Positions 44,241 through 53,972 of a DNA stretch of 64,000 nucleotides are shown here, piece after piece. The stretch comes from Allobosea sp. TND4EK4 (lineage in GTDB: Bacteria; Pseudomonadota; Alphaproteobacteria; Rhizobiales; Beijerinckiaceae): the NCBI RefSeq assembly GCF_900156025.1, contig NZ_FTMO01000002.1, positions 62,001 through 126,000 on the forward strand, written 5' to 3'. The translations under genes were made by a program, and so were the position numbers. Each line of letters begins with the position of its first letter. The stretch's first letter is position 1. The notes beneath the pieces were generated by a model, which saw only the letters and a list, made by a program, of their open reading frames with translations, did no database searches and was not told where the DNA came from.

Positions 44241-46550
44241 TCAAAGCGGGTAGCCCGCCTCCTTCAGCGCGGTGAACACCTTGAGCGGCGTCGCCGGCAT
44301 GTCGATCGCCTTGATGCCGGCCGCGCGGTCGAGCGCATCCACCATCGCGTTCATCACCGCCGGGCAGGCGCCGATCGCCCCTGCCTCGCCCGCGCCCTTC
44401 ACGCCGATGGCGTTGGTGACGCAGCGGACATTGCGGGTCTCGAAGTGGAAATTCGGCACGTCGATGGCCCGCGGGAGGGCGTAGTCCATGAAGGTCGCGG
44501 TCAGCATCTGGCCTTCCGGATCGAAGCGGATCTCCTCCATCAGCGCCTGGCCGATGCCCTGCACCGCCCCGCCATGGACCTGCCCCTGCAGCATCAGCGG
44601 GTTCAGCGTCACGCCGAAATCGTCGACCACGACATAGTTGACGATCTCGGTGTGGCCTGTGCCGGGGTCGATCTCCAGCTCGCAGACATGGGTGCCGTTG
44701 GGATAGGTCGCCTCCGGCGGCTGCCAGCTCTGATGCACCTTCAGCATCTCCGGGCTGGCGCCCGGCAGCGCCGCGATGGCCGCGAGGTCGAGCGATTTGT
44801 CGGTGCCCACGATCCGCACGGCGCCGTCCGCGACCTCGAGATCGCCCACCGCCGCCTCGAGCTTCTCGGAGGCGAGCTGCTTGAGGTTGTCGGTCAGGAT
44901 CGCGGTCGCCTTGTCGAGCGCCGCGCCACCCACCGGAATCGAGCGCGAGCCGCCGGTGCCCGAGCCGGTCTCGACCTTGTCCGTGTCGCCCTGGATCACC
45001 CGAATGCGATCCATCGGGATGTCGAGATGCTGCGAGACGAGCTGCGAATAGGCCGTCTCATGGCCCTGCCCGTTCGACTGGGTGCCGATCAGCACCGTCA
45101 CCATGCCGTCCTTCTCCAAGATCACGGTCGAGCTCTCCGGCCCGCCGCCGCCGCAGGCCTCGATATAGCTCGCCATGCCGATGCCGCGGATCTTGCCGGC
45201 CTTCTTCGCGGCGCCGTGGCGGCTCTTGAAGCCCTTCCAGTCGGCCACCTCCATGGCGCGGCGCATATGCCCTTCGAACTCGCCGGAATCGTAGACCGGC
45301 CCGGTCTGCGTCTTGTGCGGCATCTCGGAGGGCTTGACGAAGTTCAGCGCGCGCACCGCGTCCGGCGTCTTGCCGGTCTCGCGGGCGATGGCGTCGACCA
45401 GCCGCTCGATCAGATAGGCCGCCTCCGGCCGCCCGGCGCCGCGATAGGCATCGACCGGCGTCGTGTGGGTCAGCACGCCGCGGAAGACGACATGCACGGC
45501 CGGGATGTTGTAGCAGCCCGGCGTCATCGTGGTGCCGACCCAGGGGATGAAGGGCCCGTATTGCGAGAGCCAGGCGCCCATCTCGGCCGAGAGATCGACC
45601 TTGAGACCGAGGAAGCGGCCACGCGAATCGAGCGCCATCGTCGCCGTCGAGAGGTTGGCGCGGCCATGGGTGTCGGCGAGGAAATGCTCGTTGCGGTCGG
45701 CGACCCAGCGCACCGGGCGCTTGAGCTTCTCGGCCGCGATCATCGCCAGCGGATATTCGCGGTAGAGGAAGATCTTGGTGCCGAAGCCGCCGCCGACATC
45801 CGGCGTCACCACGCGGATGCGCTTGGGGTCGACCTTGAGCACATAGGTCGCGATCAGGTCGCGCATGCCATGGCTGCCCTGGCTGCCCAGCGTCAGCGTC
45901 CAGCGCTTCTCGGCCTTGTCGTAATCGGCGATGCAGGCGCGCGTCTCGAGGTAGTTGGAGGCGAGCCGGTTGTTGACGATGGTGAGCGAGACGGTGCGCG
46001 CGGCCTTGGCGAAGGCCTTCTCGGTGGCCTCGCGGTTGCCCTGCTCGGCCTCGAAGGCGACATTCCCCGTGCGGTCGGGCCAGACCTGCGGCGCGCCGTC
46101 GGCCAGCGCCTCCGCGATGCCGGTCACGGCCGGCTGCGGGTCCCAGTCGATCGCGATCGCCTCGGCGGCGTCGCGCGCCTGCGCCAGCGTTTCGGCGACG
46201 ATGAAGGCCACCGCCTCGCCGACATGGCGCACCGTGTCCGTCGGAAGGACCGGCACGGGCAGCGATTGCGACATCTCGCCGGAGGTCGTCTTGATATGTC
46301 CCTTGCACGGCAGATCGCCGTACTCAGCCACATCCTCGCCGGTGAGGACTAGCTTGACGCCCTTGAGCTGGCGGGCCGCCTGCTTGTCGCGGATCGTGAA
46401 GCGGGCATGGGCATAGGGCGAGCGCAGCACATAGGCGTGCAGCGCGCCTTCCGCGGCGATGTCGTCGGTGTAGCGGCCGGTTCCGGTCGTCAGGCGTTGG
46501 TCCTCGACCCGCCGCACCGGCTGGCCGAAACCGAATTTCATGGGGCGCAT
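44241..46550 (-). CDS. Xanthine dehydrogenase-family molybdenum-binding subunit (CoxL-like)
   Basis: The 769-aa protein is the large molybdopterin-cytosine-dinucleotide subunit of a molybdenum hydroxylase. Family segments include RRVEDQRLTTGTGRYTDDI, GGFGTK near residue 255, and the C-terminal GVGEAGAIG-type loop (VKGAGEAGAIGACPA) with the catalytic Glu. The active-site loop reads AYRGAGRPEA, not the AYxCSFR of true CO dehydrogenase, so it is a form II-like enzyme with another substrate (aldehyde or N-heterocycle). The usual FAD and 2Fe-2S subunit genes are not adjacent. ATG at 46550 has GAGG upstream. Confidence 0.9.
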   Translation of the reverse strand: MRPMKFGFGQPVRRVEDQRLTTGTGRYTDDIAAEGALHAYVLRSPYAHARFTIRDKQAARQLKGVKLVLTGEDVAEYGDLPCKGHIKTTSGEMSQSLPVPVLPTDTVRHVGEAVAFIVAETLAQARDAAEAIAIDWDPQPAVTGIAEALADGAPQVWPDRTGNVAFEAEQGNREATEKAFAKAARTVSLTIVNNRLASNYLETRACIADYDKAEKRWTLTLGSQGSHGMRDLIATYVLKVDPKRIRVVTPDVGGGFGTKIFLYREYPLAMIAAEKLKRPVRWVADRNEHFLADTHGRANLSTATMALDSRGRFLGLKVDLSAEMGAWLSQYGPFIPWVGTTMTPGCYNIPAVHVVFRGVLTHTTPVDAYRGAGRPEAAYLIERLVDAIARETGKTPDAVRALNFVKPSEMPHKTQTGPVYDSGEFEGHMRRAMEVADWKGFKSRHGAAKKAGKIRGIGMASYIEACGGGGPESSTVILEKDGMVTVLIGTQSNGQGHETAYSQLVSQHLDIPMDRIRVIQGDTDKVETGSGTGGSRSIPVGGAALDKATAILTDNLKQLASEKLEAAVGDLEVADGAVRIVGTDKSLDLAAIAALPGASPEMLKVHQSWQPPEATYPNGTHVCELEIDPGTGHTEIVNYVVVDDFGVTLNPLMLQGQVHGGAVQGIGQALMEEIRFDPEGQMLTATFMDYALPRAIDVPNFHFETRNVRCVTNAIGVKGAGEAGAIGACPAVMNAMVDALDRAAGIKAIDMPATPLKVFTALKEAGYPL

Positions 46551-46659
46551 GGAGGTTTCCTCGATTGGTCGAATGAAAGACTAGAAGCTGAATCGCCGCG
46601 CCACCAGCCCCGCTGCGACACGCATCGGGGCGGCGTGCGGCGCAGGGGCCGCCGAGGAC

Positions 46660-46797
46660 TCAGCGCGGGAAGCGCTCCGCCCTGTCGGCGAGCGAGATCA
46701 TCATGCTGTAGCCCCGCACGATCCAGTTCGCGGCCTCGGCCGCGCCGCGGCGGACATCGCCCTTGCCCTTGGCGACCTTTCCCGGAGAAAGAATCAT
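46660..46797 (-). CDS. Possible small protein (45 aa)
   Basis: A short frame from ATG 46797 encodes MILSPGKVAKGKGDVRRG and continues to AERFPR. It is preceded by AAGGG on the minus strand. It has a basic N-terminus and an amphipathic middle (ANWIVRGYSMMISL). It lies between the rhodanese gene and the molybdoenzyme gene, in the same direction, with 50-110 bases on each side. Function is unknown; reality is supported only by the binding site, codon use and position. Confidence 0.4.
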   Translation of the reverse strand: MILSPGKVAKGKGDVRRGAAEAANWIVRGYSMMISLADRAERFPR

Positions 46798-46847
46798 CGA
46801 GGAAATCCCTTGGACGGCACGCCGCGACATGCTGCGGCGCCTTGATA

Positions 46848-47165
46848 TCAGTCGAACGAAATGCTCTCGCCGCGCATCGCCCAGTCCTTGAAACCACCGA
46901 TGTAATGGGCGTCGACGGCGAGCCCAGCCGCTTGCGCCGCGGCCAGCGCATGGCGCGAGCGCACGCCCGCCGCGCAGGAGAAGACGATGCGCTTGTCCGC
47001 CGCCTCCGGCAGGGCTGCCGGATCGAACTGCGACAGCGGATGGGAGAGCGAACCGGGGATATGCCCGGCCGCGAATTCATGCGGCTCGCGCACATCGATG
47101 AGCAGGATCGAGCCCTCGGCGAGGCCCTGCTTGATGGCGTCGATATCGAGATCGGTGATCGTCAT
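46848..47165 (-). CDS. Rhodanese-like sulfurtransferase
   Basis: The 105-aa single-domain rhodanese has the family core LIDVREPHEFAAGHIPGS and the active-site loop CAAGVRSR with the catalytic Cys at about residue 64. Such proteins transfer sulfane sulfur to acceptors. The ATG at 47165 gives MTITDLDID. Given the downstream molybdoenzyme, a role in sulfuration of the molybdenum cofactor is possible but only an inference from position. Confidence 0.88.
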   Translation of the reverse strand: MTITDLDIDAIKQGLAEGSILLIDVREPHEFAAGHIPGSLSHPLSQFDPAALPEAADKRIVFSCAAGVRSRHALAAAQAAGLAVDAHYIGGFKDWAMRGESISFD

Positions 47166-47200
47166 GCGAACAGTCTCCGTCGGCTTCGCCGACAACGTCG

Positions 47201-47232
47201 TTCTCGGGCAAAGCTGAGCTTCGGCCCGAGAA
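47201..47232. repeat. Intergenic palindrome
   Basis: TTCTCGGGC and GCCCGAGAA flank a small inner hairpin (AAAGCTGAGCTT). The outer arms match those of the palindrome at 37522-37554. Confidence 0.6.
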
Positions 47233-47292
47233 TTTCGTGCAGGCCGCGCCCGGGTCAAGCCCCGGCAGGACGGGATGTCCTGGAGGGGCCGA

Positions 47293-47736
47293 TCAGGCCA
47301 GCGGCGGGATGCGCAGCACCCAACCCGGCTGGATCAGGTCGGGATTCTTCACCGGCGGCGTGTTGGCCTTGACGATCTCGGCGTATTTCGCGCCCTGCCC
47401 CTTGCCGTAATGCTCCTCGGCGATCTTCCAGAGCGTGTCGCCCTTCTTCACCGTATAGAACACCGCGGCCGGCGTTTCCTTCTCGACGATCAGCTCGGAA
47501 TCGACCTGCGCGACACCGGTCGTGTTGCCGAGCGCGAGGATGATCTTCTCGGCCTGCTCCTGCGAGACAGCCTGGCCCGAGACCTTCACCTTGTCGCCAT
47601 CGACAGTGACCGTCACGTCCGAGGGCAGCCCATGGCCGGCGAGCTCCTTCTTGAGATCGTCGGCGCTCGCGGCCTTCGCCTCGCTGCCGCCGAAGATCTT
47701 GGCACCGGCTTCCTTGATGAAACTGAACAGACCCAT
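47293..47736 (-). CDS. kbp: BON-LysM protein, Kbp/YgaU homologue
   Basis: The 147-aa protein has the domain order of E. coli Kbp (YgaU), a cytoplasmic K+-binding protein: a start MGLFSFIKEAGAKIFGG close to that of Kbp, a BON domain (VTVTVDGDKVKVSGQAVSQE, about residues 40-85) and a C-terminal LysM (YTVKKGDTLWKIAEEHYGKG to GWVLRIP). Despite LysM there is no signal peptide. GGAGGG precedes the ATG at 47736. Confidence 0.88.
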   Translation of the reverse strand: MGLFSFIKEAGAKIFGGSEAKAASADDLKKELAGHGLPSDVTVTVDGDKVKVSGQAVSQEQAEKIILALGNTTGVAQVDSELIVEKETPAAVFYTVKKGDTLWKIAEEHYGKGQGAKYAEIVKANTPPVKNPDLIQPGWVLRIPPLA

Positions 47737-47925
47737 GGAGCCCTCCTTGTTTGGGGTGCTATCAAGCCTGCTCGCAGCCTGTGACGCAAGCGCGACGCCG
47801 CGAGCGCGGCAGAGCGGGCCATCCACCTGCCCACCCTGCGGCTCATGGAGGGCATTCCCGCCCTCCGCTTCCCCAAAGGGCGACAGACTGTCAGAAACGG
47901 CGGCCGCCCTATCGGAGTTCCCATC

Positions 47926-49412
<1,487 letters not shown>

Positions 49413-49467
49413 GATGGCACGCCTTCGGTGCGCCTCGTCCTGAGATGCGCCGAAGGCGGCCTCTGGC

Positions 49468-51993
49468 TCACTGAGCCAGCGATTCCCCGGGCATATGGGC
49501 GGCCGCCGTGCCGCTGCGGAGCGTCGCCATGGCCCCGTTCCCGAGCCCCAGCGAATCCCGCACGCTCGCCGAAGGCCCGGCCAGGGTCGGCCCGCGCAAC
49601 GGAGCCTCCGCCACGCCCGGCCCCTCGAGTTCCGGCATCGGCGCCGGCGGGGCGGTGTCGGCCGGCTCCTGCGGATCGATCCGCTCGCGCAGCTCTGCGA
49701 TGGCGCCTTCCAGCGGCCGGAAGCTGAAGCGCACCTTGTGCTTGCCCGCCGGCACCTGCACGGCCCGGAACAGCACATTGGCCTTCAGGATCTCGGTCTC
49801 GACCCCGTCGACCTCGGCGCGCCACCACGGATGCCAGATATCGTTGAGCACCACGAAGCCCACGGCCGGCGTATCGACGTCGATCTCGACATGCGCGTTG
49901 CCGTAGCGCGTCAGCTTGACCTCGGCGCGGACGCCGGCCGGGCCTTCATGCGCCGCCGCCGGCGGCTCGCTGTCGAGCAGCACGACCTGCTGCGGGTCGG
50001 CGCTGTCCGGCCAGCGGCCCGAGAGCTTCATGCTGTCGAAATCGGCGAACTGCCAGCCGCCGACGAACTGCACGCGCGGCAGCGCATGCGGGTTCTCGTA
50101 GACATAGCCTTCCTTCGTGCGCGCGACGAGCCTGAGGTCGCCGGGATGCAAGGCATGGTCGACCTGCTCGATCGGAACCGGCGAGGCGATGTAGCGCAGC
50201 CCCAGCAGATTCGCCATGCGGCAGCGATAGGAGGGGAACAGCGGCGTGAACTTGCGCTCGGACGGGCTGGCGATGCCGTCGCGCGTGCCGACAGCCTCGG
50301 AGAAGTCCTCGAGCCGGAGCGGATTGTAGCCCAGCGTGTGATCGAAGCCATGCACCATGCTGGCGTTGGGCCATTCGAAGCCCATGCCGAGCAGTTCGAC
50401 CCGGTCGCGCCGCGCCGAGCCGGCCGGTTGCGCCGTCAGGCGCTTCAACAGCGCGATCGTCTCGTTCTTCGTGGTCGGCTCAAGCACATCGTAAAGCTTC
50501 GGCGGGAGCGCGGTGGATTCGTTGGGGCCGTTATTGGCATGGAGATCGGCCGCCATCAGGCCGGCGACCAGTGCGACGGAAACGGCCGGCGCCAGCGCCG
50601 AGCGCCAGCGCTGCAGCGCCAGGAAGAGCAGGATCGCCACCGCAAACCAGCCGAGCGCCTGGCCGATCGGCAGCCAGGCCTGCGCCAGATGCCCCTCGCC
50701 GCGCGACACCAGCAGGGCGGCGAGCATGGCCGCCAGCACCACGCCGGCCCCGATGGCGAGGTCGCGCCGGAACGAGACAGCTTTCTCCGCGGTCAGGATG
50801 CGATGCAGCACATAGCCGGAAAGCACCGCGCCGAGGGCGCCGATCAGGAACGTCGCGTCGGCCGGCCGGCGGAAAACCTTCACGCCGGGCAGGTAGTCAT
50901 AGGTCAACTGGAACAGCGGCGTGTACCGGCCGAGCGCGAACAGCACCATGAAGCCGAAGCCGATGGTCAGCGGCCGGATGCCCTTGTCCCACAGGAAGCC
51001 GCGCGTCATCCCCGGCGCGACCAGCAGCAGCAGCGGCAGCGCGCCGAAATAGACCTGCCCCATGTTCTGGGACAGGAAGAGCTCCTTCGCCCAGCCGGGA
51101 TTGTTGTACGGCCCCCAGAAATCGACATTGGGATTCTTCGCGCCGAACAGGTCTCCGATGAAGGCCGTCAGCAGGGAGACCGGATGCAGCGAGCCGCGTC
51201 CAGCCTCGACGAGGTCGATCTCGGGCCGCGTCGTGGCTTCGGCGAACAGCCAGGTCCACACCATCGGCAGCGCGATCAGGGCCAGGCCGGCGGCGCAGGC
51301 CACCGCGAGCGGCGCCAGGCTGGCGCGCAAGGCCGGCCAGCCGCCTGAAATCCAGTGCGCGACCACGATGCCGACCAGCACGTAACCGCCGAGCAGCACG
51401 ATCTGGTCGGGGTCGAGCACCATGAGCCCGCCGGCGAGCCCCGCGAACAGGCCCGAAAGCAGCGAGTTCCGCTGCAGCATCCGGGCGGTCAGCCACAGCG
51501 TGATGGCGAAGAAGGCGAGGCTCGCGATCTGGCCGACATGCTGCACGCGCCAGGCCGCGGAGGCGCCGAAGGCGAAGACCAGCGCGGCGAGAAGCCCGCC
51601 CGCCGGGTGCCAGCCGCGGTCCTTGAACAGCATGATCAGCGCCAGCCCGCCGAACAGCAGATGCGCCAGCACGAAGGCATCGACCTCGCGGAAGCTCGGA
51701 TTGGACGAGATCAGCGCCAACAGGATCGCCGGCGAGAAGATCAGCGATTGCGGATCGGCGATCTGCGGCGATCCGGCGAAGATGTTGTGGTTCCAGAACG
51801 GCGACTGTCCGGAATGGATGGCCCGCGCGAGGAACTGGATCTGAGCCTGGAAATGCGCCTTGGCGTCGAAGGGAATCGTGACCGACCCGGAAAGCCAGGG
51901 CCAGCACAGGACGCCCCATGCCAAGACAAAACCGATCCCCGCCGCCCAATAGCCGGCGCGCCGCACGTCCACGCGTTCCAACGGAACCCCCAA
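49468..51993 (-). CDS. YfhO-like large membrane protein
   Basis: The 841-aa protein resembles bacterial YfhO/GT-C-like membrane proteins: around 12 membrane segments between residues 15 and 500, an early periplasmic loop with WNHNIFAGSPQIADPQ, and a C-terminal soluble beta-rich domain of about 250 residues (GFVVLNDIWHPWWRAEVDG, a YfhO hallmark). It may transfer a lipid-linked sugar to an envelope polymer. The start is uncertain: TTG at 51993 is used, but TTG at 51981 has GGGGG at better spacing. It is convergent with the ferredoxin reductase gene. Confidence 0.82.
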   Translation of the reverse strand: MGVPLERVDVRRAGYWAAGIGFVLAWGVLCWPWLSGSVTIPFDAKAHFQAQIQFLARAIHSGQSPFWNHNIFAGSPQIADPQSLIFSPAILLALISSNPSFREVDAFVLAHLLFGGLALIMLFKDRGWHPAGGLLAALVFAFGASAAWRVQHVGQIASLAFFAITLWLTARMLQRNSLLSGLFAGLAGGLMVLDPDQIVLLGGYVLVGIVVAHWISGGWPALRASLAPLAVACAAGLALIALPMVWTWLFAEATTRPEIDLVEAGRGSLHPVSLLTAFIGDLFGAKNPNVDFWGPYNNPGWAKELFLSQNMGQVYFGALPLLLLVAPGMTRGFLWDKGIRPLTIGFGFMVLFALGRYTPLFQLTYDYLPGVKVFRRPADATFLIGALGAVLSGYVLHRILTAEKAVSFRRDLAIGAGVVLAAMLAALLVSRGEGHLAQAWLPIGQALGWFAVAILLFLALQRWRSALAPAVSVALVAGLMAADLHANNGPNESTALPPKLYDVLEPTTKNETIALLKRLTAQPAGSARRDRVELLGMGFEWPNASMVHGFDHTLGYNPLRLEDFSEAVGTRDGIASPSERKFTPLFPSYRCRMANLLGLRYIASPVPIEQVDHALHPGDLRLVARTKEGYVYENPHALPRVQFVGGWQFADFDSMKLSGRWPDSADPQQVVLLDSEPPAAAHEGPAGVRAEVKLTRYGNAHVEIDVDTPAVGFVVLNDIWHPWWRAEVDGVETEILKANVLFRAVQVPAGKHKVRFSFRPLEGAIAELRERIDPQEPADTAPPAPMPELEGPGVAEAPLRGPTLAGPSASVRDSLGLGNGAMATLRSGTAAAHMPGESLAQ

Positions 51994-52158
51994 GGTCCCA
52001 AGGCGTGGACGTTCCCATTCTTGGGATCGGTCTCCAGCCTCTCAGCGGCCGGAGACTGTGGTATTTCACCTGAACCGAATCTGAATGAGTTCACGCATCC
52101 GTGAACGGGCTGTCGGCAGGCTCAGGAAAGAGCACATGCCATCGCCGACCGGCGCCGT

Positions 52159-53397
52159 TCAGGATGCTCCGCCCGCAAGCCACCGTGCCAGCACCCGCCG
52201 CTCGTCAGACGTCATGCCCGACAGGTTGTTGGGCGGCATCGCATGCGTCATCACGGCTTGCGTGCGGATGGCGCGGGCGTGCAGGGCGATCTGCTCCGCC
52301 CCCTCGAGCAGCACGCCCTTCGGCGCGATCTGCAGGCCGGGCCATGTGGGCTCGGCCGCATGGCACATCGCGCAGCGCCCGGTGACGATGTCCGTCACCT
52401 CGGTCGGCGGCAGGCTCAGACCGGCCATAAGCATCGGCTTCGCTGCCTGACGCGGCGCGAGGCCCAATCGCTCGCGCCCGCCGGGCGAGGCCGACATGGC
52501 CACCCAAAAAGCGAGCCAGAGCGCCAGGATCGCGACCGCCCAGCACCACCAGGGGGACTTCGCGTGGTCGGCATGGCGGACATTGAAGAAATGCCGGATC
52601 AGCGCCCCCGCCACGATCACCAGCGCCACCAGCAGCGGAATGACCGCGGCATTGGCATAGGTGACCGGGTAGTGGTTCGACAGCATCAGGAACAGCACCG
52701 GCAGGGTGATGTAGTTGTTGTGCGTCGAGCGCTGCTTGGCGGCCTTGCCGTATTTCGGATCGGGCATTTCGCCGGCCGTCAGCGCCGCGATCACCTTTCG
52801 CTGGCCCGGCATGATGTTGAAGAAGACGTTGGCGGTCATGATCGTCGCCATCAGCGCACCGGTATGGATCAGCGCGCCGCGCCCCGAAAAGACGTTTGCG
52901 AAGGCCCAGCTCGCCGCGACCACATAGGCAAAGCCGATCAGCCCGAGAGAGAGGTCGTGCTTGCCCAGGGGCGATCTGCACAGCCCGTCATAGATCAGCC
53001 AGCCGCCCGCCAGCGCCGCGATGCCGATCGCGCCCGCAGCCAAGGGAGAGAGCTGCATCACCGCCGGATCGATCAGGTAGAGTTCGGACTGCGCGTAATA
53101 GACCCAGACCAGCAGGAAGAAGCCGGAGATCCAGGTCCAGTAGCTCTGCCATTTGTGCCAGGTCAGCTCGGCCGGCATCACGGCGGGCGCGACCATGTAT
53201 TTGCGCATCTCGTAGAAGCCGCCGCCATGGACCTGCCAGGCGCGCCCTCCGGTTCCCTGCGGAATGTCCGGCGCAGCCCGCAGGCTCGCATCGAGATGGA
53301 TGAAGAAGAAGGAGGAGCCGATCCAGGCGATCGCCGTGATGACATGGAGCCAACGCAGCATCATGCTGCCCCATTCCATCAGATAGGCGCTGAGCAT
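52159..53397 (-). CDS. puuD: Membrane-bound urate hydroxylase PuuD
   Basis: PuuD oxidises urate to 5-hydroxyisourate and passes electrons to the respiratory chain through a fused cytochrome c, unlike soluble uricases. The 412-aa protein has eight membrane segments with conserved His residues (LRWLHVITAIAWIGSSFFFI, GGGFYEMRKY, STHNNYITLPVLFLML) and a C-terminal haem motif CAMCH near residue 343, followed by the Met ligand region MPPNN. It is divergent from uraH and puuE, whose products carry out the next three steps. Confidence 0.94.
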   Translation of the reverse strand: MLSAYLMEWGSMMLRWLHVITAIAWIGSSFFFIHLDASLRAAPDIPQGTGGRAWQVHGGGFYEMRKYMVAPAVMPAELTWHKWQSYWTWISGFFLLVWVYYAQSELYLIDPAVMQLSPLAAGAIGIAALAGGWLIYDGLCRSPLGKHDLSLGLIGFAYVVAASWAFANVFSGRGALIHTGALMATIMTANVFFNIMPGQRKVIAALTAGEMPDPKYGKAAKQRSTHNNYITLPVLFLMLSNHYPVTYANAAVIPLLVALVIVAGALIRHFFNVRHADHAKSPWWCWAVAILALWLAFWVAMSASPGGRERLGLAPRQAAKPMLMAGLSLPPTEVTDIVTGRCAMCHAAEPTWPGLQIAPKGVLLEGAEQIALHARAIRTQAVMTHAMPPNNLSGMTSDERRVLARWLAGGAS

Positions 53398-53527
53398 GGC
53401 GGTCGCGGTCCTCTGCCCGGGCGAGCCGGCCCGACAGGCCGGTGGACTTCGCCGATCCGCAAATTACGGTTGGCTGGCGCCGGCATGCAAGTTGCTGGCC
53501 TCCGCGCGAAACAACGAAGAGCTGATC

Positions 53528-53881
53528 ATGGCCGGATTGACGACCCATATCCTCGACACCCATGGCGGGATTCCGGCAGCGGGCGTCGCGATCTCGCTGC
53601 GGCGGATCGGGGCGGGCGGACCGGAGACGCTGGCAGAGACCGTCACCAATGCCGATGGCCGCACCGACGTCCCCCTGCTCGCTCCCGAAGCGACGCGGGC
53701 AGGCATCTACGAGATCGATTTCGCCATCGGCCCCTATTTCCGCGCGCGCGGCGTGCCGCTGGGGGAGCCCGCCTTTCTCGACGTGGTGACGGTGCGGTTC
53801 GGCATCTCGGACACCAGCCGCCACCACCATGTCCCGTTGCTGGCCTCGCCTTTCGGCTACACGACCTATCGCGGGAGCTGA
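53528..53881 (+). CDS. uraH: 5-Hydroxyisourate hydrolase
   Basis: UraH (transthyretin-like) hydrolyses 5-hydroxyisourate to OHCU. The 117-aa protein has the complete family signature: LTTHILDTHGGIPAAGV with the catalytic His near the N-terminus, the RHHHVPLLASPFGY segment, and the C-terminal tetrapeptide YRGS. It starts 130 bases from the divergent puuD and 91 bases before the puuE-uraD fusion, so the three form one pathway locus. Confidence 0.97.
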   Translation: MAGLTTHILDTHGGIPAAGVAISLRRIGAGGPETLAETVTNADGRTDVPLLAPEATRAGIYEIDFAIGPYFRARGVPLGEPAFLDVVTVRFGISDTSRHHHVPLLASPFGYTTYRGS

Positions 53882-53972
53882 GGCATTTGCAGCCCGAATG
53901 ACGGCGCTGTTTCCCTTGTCCTCCCCACGCCTTAGACCCGTCACCTGAATCACTTTGCGAGCGCCGCCCGCC

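Noticed and set aside
44214..46352. A 712-codon plus-strand frame opposite the molybdenum hydroxylase gene
   Set aside because: Low-complexity Arg/Ala/Gly/His translation with no motif; the minus strand encodes a clear CoxL-like protein.
44241..46550. Aerobic carbon monoxide dehydrogenase large subunit
   Set aside because: The active-site loop is AYRGAGRPEA rather than the AYxCSFR of the true enzyme, and coxM/coxS are not adjacent.
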